Shown here one piece after another: positions 53,332 through 63,903 of a DNA stretch of 64,000 nt. The first letter of the stretch is position 1. Each line of letters begins with the position of its first letter. Below the pieces are notes generated by a model. That model ran no database searches, was not told where the DNA came from, and saw only the letters and a program-made list of their open reading frames with translations. Made by a program: the position numbers and the translations under genes. The stretch comes from Novosphingobium sp. (GTDB lineage: Bacteria > Pseudomonadota > Alphaproteobacteria > Sphingomonadales > Sphingomonadaceae), in assembly GCF_024642085.1 (NCBI RefSeq), contig NZ_JAHEBV010000001.1, forward strand, positions 1-64,000, in the 5' to 3' direction.

Positions 53332-54357
53332 TCAGGCTGTGGGCATGATCGCAATGATCTGGTCGCCGGGCTCGATCTGCCCGGCCTCCGGTTCCCAATA
53401 GCCGAATTGCTGCCCGGCCCGGATCAGTCGCAGCCCGCGGGCGCGATCGGGCAGGTCGTCGAGCGAGCGGCCCACTTCCTGGGGCAAGGCCGGCCGCTCG
53501 ACCAGCTGCACCCGCCCTTTGGCCGAAGCGAGATCGACCAGGTAATCGCTTGTCTGGGTGCCCTGGGCGGACCCCGCCAGCAGCAGGCCGGTGAACTTGA
53601 CCGGGTTGATGACGGTGTCGGCGCCGGCTTGCTGGGCCAGAACCTCATTGTCCTCGGCGCGGACGACGACGCTGATCGGCACCCTGGGCGCCAGGTGCCG
53701 TACAGTCAGCACGATAAGGATAGAACTATCGTCACGCCCGGCGGAAACCAGCACGCTTTGAGCGGTATCGACATGAACCGCGCGCAGGTTTTCATCGCGG
53801 CTGGCATCCCCTTCAAGGACGTTGCAGCCCAGCTCCTCGGCCTCGTCAAGCCGTTCCGGGTCGGGGTCCATCACCACGATCCGGCCTGGTTCGGTCCCCC
53901 GCTCGATCAGTTCGCGCACCGCTTGCGATCCGCTGATGCCAAAGCCCAGGACGACCAGGTGCCCGGTCAGCGTTTGCTGGATGCGCTTCATGCGCCATGC
54001 CTCCCAACTGCGTTTGAAAAGGAAATTATAGGCCGTCCCGACAAAGATGAAGAGCACGGCGACCCGGATCGGCGTGACGATCACCGCTTCGATCATCCGC
54101 GCCCGGTCGCTGACCGGGGCGATATCGCCAAAGCCGGTCGTCGTGATCGATATCATGGTGAAATAGACGACGTCCAGGAAACTGGTATGACCATCGACCG
54201 TATCGCGCAGCCCGTCGCGGTCAAGCCAGTGGATCAGCACCACGAATGCGACCAGCGCCAGTGCAGCGGAAAGCCTGAGTGTAACATCGGCCCAGACCGG
54301 GACCGGGATACGCCGCCGCAAAGCACGAAAACGGGCCGATCGCGGTTGCCTGCTCAT
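53332..54357 (-). CDS. two-helix potassium channel with RCK/TrkA-N domain
   Basis: This 341-residue protein has a membrane helix (about 27-44), a pore region with selectivity filter TTGFGD at 73-78, a second helix (about 90-109), and an RCK domain with the NAD-type motif VVLGFGISGSQAVRELIE. Such channels conduct potassium under cytoplasmic ligand control. The start overlaps the preceding M23-type gene stop by four bases, in the serS-surE series. Confidence 0.9.
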   Translation of the reverse strand: MSRQPRSARFRALRRRIPVPVWADVTLRLSAALALVAFVVLIHWLDRDGLRDTVDGHTSFLDVVYFTMISITTTGFGDIAPVSDRARMIEAVIVTPIRVAVLFIFVGTAYNFLFKRSWEAWRMKRIQQTLTGHLVVLGFGISGSQAVRELIERGTEPGRIVVMDPDPERLDEAEELGCNVLEGDASRDENLRAVHVDTAQSVLVSAGRDDSSILIVLTVRHLAPRVPISVVVRAEDNEVLAQQAGADTVINPVKFTGLLLAGSAQGTQTSDYLVDLASAKGRVQLVERPALPQEVGRSLDDLPDRARGLRLIRAGQQFGYWEPEAGQIEPGDQIIAIMPTA

Positions 54358-55217
54358 TTCCTCGTCGGGGACCTGGGCAGATACTTTGCCGGATCCAGCG
54401 GGACCCGGTCGTTGCGAACCTCGAAATGAAGCTGGGGCTGGCTGGCCAGTCCGGTCTGCCCATTAAGGCCGATCCGCTCACCCGCCCGCACGTCTTCGCC
54501 GTCCTTCACGGTGATCTGGTCGAGATAGGAATAGGTCGTGGTCCAGCGGCCGCTGTGGAACAGGATGACGGTCTTGCCGTATTCCTTGGGGCCATCGCCG
54601 GCAAAGATAACCTTACCGGCAGCAGCGGCGCGAATGGCTATGCCCTTGTCCGCCAGAATGTCGATCCCGTCATGCCAGGCCTTGTCGCCCACTTTGGCGA
54701 TGAAGCCCCGGCGGACCTTGCCTTCGATCGGCCAACGGAAAGCGGGGGCTGGACCGTTCTTGAGCACGGCGGGCTCGCTCGCTGCGGACGATGCTGTCGG
54801 GGGCGGGGCATCGGATGCAGGCTCTGTCGGCCCTGCCACAGCAATGGCCTTGGCCATGGTCGGCACAGTCAGTTTTTGTCCGGTCTTGACCGGACCTTTG
54901 GGATCGATCCCGCTCGCCGTGGCAATCGCGCTCCATGGCACGCCATAATCCATCGCAATCCCAAAGCCGGTTTCCCCGTCCTTGACCGTGTGGATGCGGC
55001 GGCGCGGGATTACCAGTTTCTGCCCAGTGCGCAGGGCATAGGGAGCTTTAAGGCCATTCGCTTCGATTATCAGTACGCGCGGCACCTCAGCGCGGTTGGC
55101 AATGCCGCCCAGCGTCTCACCCGATGTGACAGTGTGGCTGGTTTCGGTCGTGGGATCGGGATCGGCAGCCGCCATCAGCAAAATGCCAGCCACGAGCCAG
55201 ATGGCCACCCGGCCCAT
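54354..55217 (-). CDS. nlpD: NlpD-like LysM/M23 protein with degenerate catalytic site
   Basis: This 287-residue envelope protein has a signal segment (1-17), two LysM-like repeats (about 28-71, SHTVTSGETLGGIAN; about 76-120, HTVKDGETGFGIAMDYGVPW) and a C-terminal LytM fold. H182 and D186 of HDGID remain, but the usual YAHL reads YSYL (Y231) and the usual HLHFE reads QLHFE (Q262). Loss of two His suggests a non-hydrolytic amidase activator. Its place directly after surE matches the nlpD locus of other proteobacteria. Confidence 0.78.
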   Translation of the reverse strand: MGRVAIWLVAGILLMAAADPDPTTETSHTVTSGETLGGIANRAEVPRVLIIEANGLKAPYALRTGQKLVIPRRRIHTVKDGETGFGIAMDYGVPWSAIATASGIDPKGPVKTGQKLTVPTMAKAIAVAGPTEPASDAPPPTASSAASEPAVLKNGPAPAFRWPIEGKVRRGFIAKVGDKAWHDGIDILADKGIAIRAAAAGKVIFAGDGPKEYGKTVILFHSGRWTTTYSYLDQITVKDGEDVRAGERIGLNGQTGLASQPQLHFEVRNDRVPLDPAKYLPRSPTRK

Positions 55218-55977
55218 CAGGAGAAACGCTGCGCCAGTTGCGCCAGCGAGGCATCGTGGGTCAGGTCCAGTTGCAGCGGGGTTATGGACACAAAGCCATC
55301 CTGTATCGCCTCAAGGTCGGTCTGGTGGCCCGGGGTATGCTCGATCCCATGCAGCCCGAACCAGAAATAACGGTAACCGCGCGGATCGGTCCCTTCAACC
55401 ACCGAACCGCGAGCGTAGTCGTGAAATCCCTGACGCACAACGCGAATCCCCTGAACGTCCGCCGGGGCACGGGCGGGGAAGTTGACGTTGACCAAGGTTC
55501 GGGGGGCAAAGGGCAGGCCCAGCAGCGGCTGGATCACCCGGGCGCCCCATTCTTCCGCAGCAGCGAAAGGCACGTTATCTCCCATACCTTCCTTTTCATA
55601 AACCTGGCTTAGCGCGATTGAGCGGATGCCCGCGAGCGCACCTTCGACCGCGGCACTGACAGTGCCCGAATAGGTGACATCGTCGCCCAGGTTCGCCCCG
55701 CGGTTGACACCTGACAGGATCAGATCGGGGGCGGCGGGCATAACCTCGCGCAGCGCCATCATCACCGCATCGGTCGGCGTGCCCGATACGGCAAAGCGCC
55801 GCTCATCGAACTGGCGCAACCGCACCGGGCGGCTGAGCGTGAGCGAATGTCCAGCGCCAGACTGTTCTTCTGCCGGGGCGACAATCCAGATATCGTCCGA
55901 AAACGTCCGCGCGATGCGCTCCAGCACGTCCAGACCGGGGGCGTGAATGCCATCGTCGTTGGTCAGCAGGATGCGCA

Positions 55978-55978
<1 letters not shown>
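55217..55978 (-). CDS. surE: 5'/3'-nucleotidase SurE
   Basis: This 253-residue protein has the SurE opening MRILLTNDDGIHAPGL with metal-binding Asp pair, VAPAEEQSGAGHSLT, and ILSGVNRGANLGDDVTYSGTVSAAVEG. It dephosphorylates nucleoside monophosphates in stationary-phase physiology. Its ATG shares a base with the stop of serS (TGATG), so the two are translationally coupled. Confidence 0.95.
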
Positions 55979-57382
<1,404 letters not shown>

Positions 57383-57477
57383 ACTTCCGGCGTGGAACGC
57401 GCGCCATTAGAGAAGAGGTGGCGAATTGACAAGTCGGCACGTTGACAAGCTGGCAGGGCGCGATAGGGGCCTTTGCG

Positions 57478-57768
57478 ATGAGCGAAGAAACTACAGCCAC
57501 CGGACCCGACCTGCCGCCCGATCGCTTGGCGATCCACCCGCGCAGCGAACACTTTGACGCCGACAAGCTGCAGCGCGGCGTCGGTATCCGCTTCAAAGGC
57601 ACGGTGCGCACCAATGTCGAGGAATACTGCATCTCAGAAGGGTGGGTAAGGGTTCAGGCCGGCAAGACCATGGACCGCACGGGTCAGCCGCTGACCATCA
57701 AGCTGAACGGACCGGTCGAGGCGTGGTACGAGGATTTGGGCGACGAACCGCCCGTCGCGAAGGCCTGA
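57478..57768 (+). CDS. DUF3297 family protein
   Basis: This 96-residue protein shows the DUF3297 pattern DRLAIHPRSEHFDADKLQRGVGIRFKGTVRTNVEEYCISEGWVRVQAGKTMDR. The family is small, soluble and of unknown function in proteobacteria. The ATG at 57478 begins the family sequence; the frame extends upstream to 57442 without conservation. Confidence 0.88.
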   Translation: MSEETTATGPDLPPDRLAIHPRSEHFDADKLQRGVGIRFKGTVRTNVEEYCISEGWVRVQAGKTMDRTGQPLTIKLNGPVEAWYEDLGDEPPVAKA

Positions 57769-58371
57769 TTACCAACCCATCCGGCGTTTGATCATCCCGC
57801 TGATCGGGTCGTTGGCAGCAAGCGTCGAGCGGCCGTCCTTTCCACGTTCTTCAGCTTTAGCGCGAGTGGGATAGATGAAACCCTGGACCGGCCAGTGCGC
57901 GCCGCCAAGGGTCCCGATCGGGGCATACCAAACCCGCACTTCCGACCAATCGCCGCCGGGCGAGACGTCGATCACTTTTACATCGTTTTCGATCTGACCG
58001 CGGCGGCCGTTGATCGGGCTCCAGTTGGCGTGACGGATCAGGACGGTGCGCGCATCCACTATGCGGCTGACCGCGGCGACATGGCCAAGGGTTGAATTGC
58101 CGTGCGGTTTGAAGGTCATCACCGCGCCGACCCGCGGCCGGGTGCCGCGCGCATAACGCCCCTCGGCCTGGTGCCACCAGGTGTGGGCATCACCGTAGAT
58201 CGTAATACCTGAAACCTGGCGGGCATATGGCACGCATTGGAGATAGGGCGGAAGAGCCGAGCTTCCTCCGCCTGACACCAGACGGCTGTCGTCAATCACC
58301 GGATCGGCCAGCAGCGGCGCCGCTGCAACGGTCAGTAGTATTCCGGCGAGGGTAAGGGCGCTGCGCTTCAT
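57769..58371 (-). CDS. secreted CHAP-domain amidase
   Basis: This 200-residue protein has a signal peptide (about 1-22), then a CHAP domain with catalytic Cys 46 (LQCVPYARQVSGI), His 97 (GHVAAVSRIVD) and RHANW. CHAP amidases cleave peptidoglycan peptides. The ATG at 58371 places the signal peptide properly; a longer frame to 58419 is not needed. It starts next to DUF3297 with no gap between the two convergent stops. Confidence 0.9.
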   Translation of the reverse strand: MKRSALTLAGILLTVAAAPLLADPVIDDSRLVSGGGSSALPPYLQCVPYARQVSGITIYGDAHTWWHQAEGRYARGTRPRVGAVMTFKPHGNSTLGHVAAVSRIVDARTVLIRHANWSPINGRRGQIENDVKVIDVSPGGDWSEVRVWYAPIGTLGGAHWPVQGFIYPTRAKAEERGKDGRSTLAANDPISGMIKRRMGW

Positions 58372-58487
58372 GGTGCCGGTTCTTGCCGCAACCAGGGTTA
58401 GCACCGGCCTGCGAGCCATGGTTAACGCAGCCTTAGCATTGCGCCGAAGCGCTTGCCAAATGGGGCGCGGGCCTTCAGGGGGCTGGC

Positions 58488-59879
58488 ATGGCGCTTCCGC
58501 AGGTAATCATTATTGGTCGACCCAATGTGGGCAAATCCACGTTGTGGAACCGGCTGGTTGGCAAGAAGCTGGCACTGGTCGATGATCAGCCCGGCGTAAC
58601 GCGCGATCGCCGCTTTGGTGACGCACACCTGCTCGGCCTTGACTTCACAATCGTCGATACCGCCGGTTGGGAAGACGAGGACGCCGCCACCCTGCCGGGC
58701 CGGATGCGCAAGCAGACTGAAGCTGCACTGGAAGGGGCAGACGTTGCCCTGTTCGTGATCGATGCCCGTGCCGGCCTGACGCCGCTGGATGAGGAAATCG
58801 GTCGTTATCTTCGGGAAAGTACGGTGCCGATTATCGTCGTCGCCAACAAGGCTGAGGGCAAGGCGGGTGATAGCGGCCTGTTCGAGGCGTTTTCGCTGGG
58901 CCTGGGTGATCCGGTTGCGTTGTCAGCCGAACATGGCGAGGGATTGGCCGACCTGTTCGATGCGTTGCTTCCCCACCTTGATGAAGGTCAGCGTGAGCGC
59001 GACGAGGAAGTGCTAGCCGACGACGAAGAGGAGGACGAGGAAGCGCTCAACAACGCGCCGCTCAAGCTTGCCATCGTCGGCCGGCCAAACGCCGGCAAGT
59101 CGACCTTGATTAACGCATTCCTGCAGGAAGACCGGTTGCTGACGGGGCCCGAAGCCGGGATCACCCGCGATTCGATCGCGGTCGATTGGGAGTGGACAGA
59201 TCCCGACAGCGGTCAGGCGCGGCCCGTCCGGTTGATCGATACGGCCGGGATGCGCAAGAAGGCGCTGGTGGTCGACAAACTGGAAAAGATGGCGGTGGCC
59301 GATGCGCGCCACGCGGTCGATTTTGCAGAAGTGGTGGTCCTGCTGCTCGACGCGACGCGCGGGCTGGAGCATCAGGACCTCAAAATTGCGAGCCTTGTGC
59401 TGGAAGAAGGCCGCGCGCTGATTGTGGCGATCAACAAGTGGGACGTGGCTGAAGACGCTTCAGGCCTGTTCAACGGGGTTCGTGCGGCGCTTGACGAGGG
59501 CTTGGCCCAGGTCAAGGGCCTACCAGTGCTGGCGGTTTCGGCGCGGACCGGCAAGGGTCTCGATACGCTGTTAAAGGCCGCGTTTGACGTGCGCGCTGCG
59601 TGGTCAAAGCGCGTGCCGACCGGGCTGCTCAACCGCTGGTTCGACGAGGCGCTGGGCAAGAACCCTCCACCCGCCCCCGGTGGTAAGCGGATAAAGCTGC
59701 GCTATATCACTCAAGCCAAAATTCGTCCGCCAGGCTTTGTCCTGTTCGGCACGCGCCTGGATGATCTGCCGATGAGCTACCAGCGATATCTGGTGAACGG
59801 CATTCGCCGCGACCTTGGCTTTGACGCTGTGCCGGTGCGATTGACTCTGCGCAGCGCCAAAAACCCTTACCGCAGCTAG
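58488..59879 (+). CDS. der: GTPase Der
   Basis: This 463-residue protein has two tandem GTPase domains (GRPNVGKSTLWN near 10, GRPNAGKSTLIN near 199), each followed by DTAG and NKxD motifs, and a C-terminal KH-like domain. It is essential for 50S ribosome assembly in bacteria. An acidic linker (about 165-188, DDEEEDEEAL) separates the domains. No bamB adjoins it upstream, unlike in many proteobacteria. Confidence 0.96.
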   Translation: MALPQVIIIGRPNVGKSTLWNRLVGKKLALVDDQPGVTRDRRFGDAHLLGLDFTIVDTAGWEDEDAATLPGRMRKQTEAALEGADVALFVIDARAGLTPLDEEIGRYLRESTVPIIVVANKAEGKAGDSGLFEAFSLGLGDPVALSAEHGEGLADLFDALLPHLDEGQRERDEEVLADDEEEDEEALNNAPLKLAIVGRPNAGKSTLINAFLQEDRLLTGPEAGITRDSIAVDWEWTDPDSGQARPVRLIDTAGMRKKALVVDKLEKMAVADARHAVDFAEVVVLLLDATRGLEHQDLKIASLVLEEGRALIVAINKWDVAEDASGLFNGVRAALDEGLAQVKGLPVLAVSARTGKGLDTLLKAAFDVRAAWSKRVPTGLLNRWFDEALGKNPPPAPGGKRIKLRYITQAKIRPPGFVLFGTRLDDLPMSYQRYLVNGIRRDLGFDAVPVRLTLRSAKNPYRS

Positions 59880-59947
59880 CGTTGCGCGCACAAAACAGAA
59901 ACGCAACACCACGTTGGGGTTGCTTTGACGTTAGTTGACCGGACTTT

Positions 59948-61219
59948 TCAGCGCCGAAGGGGAAATATCCTCCAATAAGTCAAGCAGCGCCAAAGCCATT
60001 CTAACGGGCCATAGCGGAAGTGTTCCAGCCAGGGCTTGGACCAAAGCAGCATCAGAGCCCAAACTGCCAGAACAAAGCCGAACAGCTCGACCCTCCCGAA
60101 CTGGCCAAACAGTCCCAGCCCCCAGCCGTTGAATATTGGAACAAGGAGAAGCGATGTTCCCAGATAGTTGGAGAACGCCATTCGCCCTGCGGCTACCAGG
60201 CGAGCGCCCAGCGCTCCCCCGACGGCGCGCGGTGCCCACTGCGCAAGCAGAGCCGCCAGGCCCAGGATAACGGCCAGCCGGGGCAGCGGCGATGCGCCGA
60301 CGAAAACCAGCAGGGTCAGCATGAACGGGAAGTCCGCGCGATACGCCCACAGGCCAAGTGCCAGCGTCGCCGCGCTGCCCGCGATCAGTCCGGCCCAGCC
60401 CCACTTGCGCATCGCACCAGCATTCATGCCGCCGCTGAACAGCCCCATCTCGAACAGGGCCATTCCCATCAACGCCAGCGGAACAGTCTCCATGAATGAG
60501 AAGAACAGGCTTTGCCCTAACGTCTGCCCGGCCTTGTCGACCGTCATATGCCTTGCGACATCAAAGAAGCTTCCGTCGCGATAAAGGGCGATGGTTTCAG
60601 CGTTCTTTGCCAAGGTTCGCTCTCCGGCCCCAAGGATTTCCTTGCGCTGTTCTGGCTTGAGCTTGGCAGCGATCTCAGGATTGACCGAAGCGGCATAGCT
60701 GCCGCCCATCTGCGCACCAAAAGCCAGACTGCCCAGCATGTACAGAACCAGTCCTGTGATCAGTTTCGTACGCGGCTGCCATTTCATCGCGGCCAGAAGG
60801 ATGATACCGCTGATTGCATAGCCGTGCAGAATATCCCCGTGCCACAGCAGCAGCAGATGCAGCAGGCCGAACAACAGTAGCCATCCCAATCGCCGCGCTT
60901 GCAGCCAGCGCGTGGCCCCTCGCGCCCAGGCGCGCTCCATGAACAGCATCATCCCTGCGCCAAACAGGAGCGTAAACAGGCCGCGCATCTTGCCGTCGAC
61001 CAGGATGTACTGGATCAGCCAGAACAGCTTGTCGATCGATGTCGGGCCTTCTGCCAGGGCAGGGGGCCATATATAGGCCATCATTGTCTGACCAAATGCG
61101 GCGATATTGGCAAAGACAATGCCAAGCACAGCGATACCGCGGATGAAGTCAAGTGAAACCAGGCGCTCGGCCTGAGTTACTGGCATGTCATCACAACCGT
61201 CTACCGACTTCTCTGACAT
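59948..61219 (-). CDS. DUF418 family membrane protein
   Basis: This 423-residue protein has about ten membrane helices and the family opening ERLVSLDFIRGIAVLGIVFANIAAFGQ, and ends with the DUF418 C-terminal region GPLEWLWRCLTYWRIFPLRR. Function unknown; related to acyltransferase-like membrane proteins. The ATG at 61219 has GGGGGAATGAG before it; M12 at 61186 is an alternative. Confidence 0.88.
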   Translation of the reverse strand: MSEKSVDGCDDMPVTQAERLVSLDFIRGIAVLGIVFANIAAFGQTMMAYIWPPALAEGPTSIDKLFWLIQYILVDGKMRGLFTLLFGAGMMLFMERAWARGATRWLQARRLGWLLLFGLLHLLLLWHGDILHGYAISGIILLAAMKWQPRTKLITGLVLYMLGSLAFGAQMGGSYAASVNPEIAAKLKPEQRKEILGAGERTLAKNAETIALYRDGSFFDVARHMTVDKAGQTLGQSLFFSFMETVPLALMGMALFEMGLFSGGMNAGAMRKWGWAGLIAGSAATLALGLWAYRADFPFMLTLLVFVGASPLPRLAVILGLAALLAQWAPRAVGGALGARLVAAGRMAFSNYLGTSLLLVPIFNGWGLGLFGQFGRVELFGFVLAVWALMLLWSKPWLEHFRYGPLEWLWRCLTYWRIFPLRR

Positions 61220-61309
61220 CTCATTCCCCCCGGGGCCCGATCATGGCGGGCTGTCTTACCTATGTATGACAGCTGGCGCTTAAAGCAAGCGTCACCAGCG
61301 GAAGCTTGA

Positions 61310-62437
61310 TCACTTGCTAGTGGGGAGACAGCTTGTTCCAGCCAATGCAAGCGAGGCGCACGCCGTCTTGGCTGCGGCCTGATTGGCAAAACCGCCAGCC
61401 TGCAGCTTTAAAACAGCGCCAGATCGTACATTGATGCGAGGATGCCCTGCCAGTTCGGGTCGTCCTTTGATCCTGTTCCACAATGCGTCGGCATTCGCAC
61501 TTATGCCGAAGGCGCCTAGCTGGACGCGCCAACCACCGGCTTGTGAAGGTCCTGCAGGCATCGTGGGACCTGGAGCGCCGACGCTTGAAACGGCTGGCTT
61601 TGCCAATACCGGTTTGACTGCTGGCTGTTCAGAAGGCCGAGACAATGCGGGCTGGACAGTAGCAACCGACGCAGATTTCACGGCAGGGCGCGCATAGTCG
61701 GCGCCGGCGGTGGCCGGACTTTCTGTACCTGCTATGCGCCGCGCTGTGGTTACCGCGTCGTCGGCACTGGCGATGGTAACGGGACGCGGCGTCGGCTGTG
61801 CAATAACGCCAACCGGCACAGACGCACCTAAATCGGCGGCCGCCAGCTGCCGGGCGCGGGTCGCCTGGGCCTGCGCATCGATATCAACTGCCAGTTGAAC
61901 TGCCTGCTGGCGTTGCTCAAGCGGTATGAAAGTATCCATCTGCTTCAGCGCCGAAGTAGCAGGTCCGATGCCTTGTTGCTGGGCCAGGCTGACCAGCGCA
62001 TAGGCGCGCGGCCAGTCCTTGGCGATCAGCGTCCCGTTGAAATGTGCCACGCCCAGCAAATATTGCGCGCGCGGTTCACCGCGTGCCGCTGCGGCGATGA
62101 CATAGGGCATGGCTCGGGCCTGTTCGCCGCGTTGGAAGATCAGCAACCCGTAATTGTCGGCAGCTTGCAGATGTCCCAGCGATGCCGCGCGGCCATAGTA
62201 GGATTCGGCTTGGCGCAGGTCTGCCGGTACGCCTTTGCCCAGTCGATAGGCTTGGCCCAGATTGTATAGTGCGTCAGCGTCTCCGCGCTCCGCTTCTATG
62301 TGCCATTCGCGCAAAGCGGCCGAAAAATCGCCGCGACTCCATGCATCGACCCCGGCTTTGGTATCAGCCCTGACAGGGACTGAAAGAATCAGTGCGGCAG
62401 CAAAACCGCTCAATGCAACACCAGAACTTCGCTTCAT
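61310..62437 (-). CDS. Sel1-repeat and SPOR-domain periplasmic protein
   Basis: This 375-residue protein has a signal peptide (about 1-24), Sel1-like repeats (about 29-160, with DADALYNLGQAYRLGKGVPADLRQAESYYGRAA and successors), a Pro/Ala-rich linker, and a C-terminal SPOR domain (about 300-375, WRVQLGAFGISANADALWNRIKG). SPOR domains bind denuded septal glycan, so it is probably recruited to the division site. The ATG at 62437 is behind CAGGA; a GTG at 62452 is possible. Confidence 0.9.
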   Translation of the reverse strand: MKRSSGVALSGFAAALILSVPVRADTKAGVDAWSRGDFSAALREWHIEAERGDADALYNLGQAYRLGKGVPADLRQAESYYGRAASLGHLQAADNYGLLIFQRGEQARAMPYVIAAAARGEPRAQYLLGVAHFNGTLIAKDWPRAYALVSLAQQQGIGPATSALKQMDTFIPLEQRQQAVQLAVDIDAQAQATRARQLAAADLGASVPVGVIAQPTPRPVTIASADDAVTTARRIAGTESPATAGADYARPAVKSASVATVQPALSRPSEQPAVKPVLAKPAVSSVGAPGPTMPAGPSQAGGWRVQLGAFGISANADALWNRIKGRPELAGHPRINVRSGAVLKLQAGGFANQAAAKTACASLALAGTSCLPTSK

Positions 62438-62686
62438 CAAAAAATCCTGCACTTGCGCACGGATGTTAATCGATCCCTGCCGCGCGCTTGCACCTTCCCA
62501 GCTTCAAGCCGCGCCCCTACTGGGTAAAGTTGCATAGTGAACGCCGTGTTAGCAAAAGGAATCTGCGCAGTTGCGGCCAAATAGGGTCATTTCCGACACC
62601 GCGCCATTAACTCAAAATTAGGAACGTTCTGCGATCCCCCTGTGCAAGTCCAATTGGGTTTGCTGCTTTTTTAGGGGGATTTGGCT

Positions 62687-63406
62687 TTGCGCGTTTTGGC
62701 ATTGGCATCACAGAAGGGGGGTTCAGGCAAGACGACCTTGTCGGGGCACCTCGCTGTGCAGGCCCAGCGCGCAGGCGCTGGCCCGGTAGTCTTGATTGAC
62801 ATCGACCCGCAAGGATCGCTCGCCGATTGGTGGAATGAGCGTGAGGACGAGTTTCCCGCATTCGCACAGACCACTGTGGCGCGTCTGGCGGCTGACCTTG
62901 CGGTTTTGCGTCAGCAGGGCTTTAAACTTGCCGTCATCGATACTCCGCCAGCGATCACCATGGCGATCCAGTCGGTGATTTCGGTAGCGGAACTGATTGT
63001 CGTGCCGACCCGTCCAAGCCCGCACGACTTGCGCGCTGTGGGTGCAACGGTCGATTTGTGCGAGCGCGCAGGCAAGCCTCTCATTTTTGTTGTCAATGCG
63101 GCGACGCCGAAAGCCAAAATCACGTCTGAAGCAGCCGTGGCGCTGTCGCAACATGGCACGGTCGCACCAATCACGCTTCACCACCGCACTGACTTTGCCG
63201 CGTCGATGATCGATGGCCGCACGGTCATGGAAGTCGATCCTAATGGTCGTTCTGCCGCCGAAGTAACGGCACTTTGGAACTACATTTCCGATCGGCTCGA
63301 AAAGAATTTCCGCCGCACCGTATTTGCAGCGCCAACCAGCGTCACTTCGATTCAGGGCGTACACCGCCCAACCGGAGGCTTTGGCCGCCGCGTTGCCGGT
63401 TCGTAA
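62687..63406 (+). CDS. ParA/MinD-family ATPase
   Basis: This protein of about 239 residues has a deviant Walker A KGGSGKTT near 10-17, then VVLIDIDPQGSLADWW (Walker A' region) and VIDTPPAITMAIQ. It is shorter than most plasmid ParA and lacks an N-terminal DNA-binding domain. A TTG at 62687 lies 8 nt from AGGGGG and is the best start; TTG at 62681 would be only 2 nt away. It heads an operon with two unknown genes and is divergent from the SPOR protein. Confidence 0.85.
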   Translation: MRVLALASQKGGSGKTTLSGHLAVQAQRAGAGPVVLIDIDPQGSLADWWNEREDEFPAFAQTTVARLAADLAVLRQQGFKLAVIDTPPAITMAIQSVISVAELIVVPTRPSPHDLRAVGATVDLCERAGKPLIFVVNAATPKAKITSEAAVALSQHGTVAPITLHHRTDFAASMIDGRTVMEVDPNGRSAAEVTALWNYISDRLEKNFRRTVFAAPTSVTSIQGVHRPTGGFGRRVAGS

Positions 63407-63421
63407 CGGCAGCATAGCGGA

Positions 63422-63880
63422 ATGTCAGACACAAAGCCCTTCGCTTCGCTCAGCCCCACCCTGCTTGCCCGCAAAGGCGGCGCCAAGCCGGCCATGCGTC
63501 CCCAGCTGGGTATCTTGCAGCACGATGCGCTTGCCCGCCAGGTCGAAGATCTGGGCTGGAACGACATGGGCGATGACGTGGGCGAACCCTACGCCGAAGG
63601 CGCCGAGGTTGTCAGCATCGCCCCTGAAGGCAGTTCGCGCCAGCGCAGCGTCGCCCGGCGGATCGCCGCCGCTCGCAACTCGGCCTTGGCCGATGGCCGC
63701 CGAGCCGCTTTCACCTTGCGGGTCGATGCCGAACGCCACCTTAAACTGCGCCTGGCCTGCACGCTCAAGGGGCGCAGTGCGCAGCAGTTGGTGACCGACG
63801 CCATTGACCGCTTCTTCGATGAATTACCCGATGTGTCGGCGCTTGCTGCACAAATAGCTGCAAAACCGCACAATTCCTGA
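63422..63880 (+). CDS. ParA-associated protein with ribbon-helix-helix-like C-terminus, unknown
   Basis: This 152-residue protein begins 15 nt after the ParA-type gene. The first 75 residues are probably disordered (KPFASLSPTLLARKGGAKPAMRPQ). The C-terminal part AFTLRVDAERHLKLRLACTLKGRSAQQLVTDAIDRFFDE has the strand-helix-helix pattern of ribbon-helix-helix domains. ParA partners often are DNA-binding adaptors, but this one might instead link the ATPase to an envelope structure. No parS-like repeats are seen nearby. Confidence 0.75.
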   Translation: MSDTKPFASLSPTLLARKGGAKPAMRPQLGILQHDALARQVEDLGWNDMGDDVGEPYAEGAEVVSIAPEGSSRQRSVARRIAAARNSALADGRRAAFTLRVDAERHLKLRLACTLKGRSAQQLVTDAIDRFFDELPDVSALAAQIAAKPHNS

Positions 63881-63903
63881 GACTGCAAAAGGGGGGAACA
63901 CCC

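Noticed and set aside
57394..57418. EcfG promoter before the DUF3297 gene
   Set aside because: GGAAC is present, but the expected -10 position reads GAGG.
62687..63406. A plasmid-type partition locus or chromosome origin
   Set aside because: There is no parB, no GTTTCAC-like parS repeats, no dnaA boxes or replication genes in the visible sequence.
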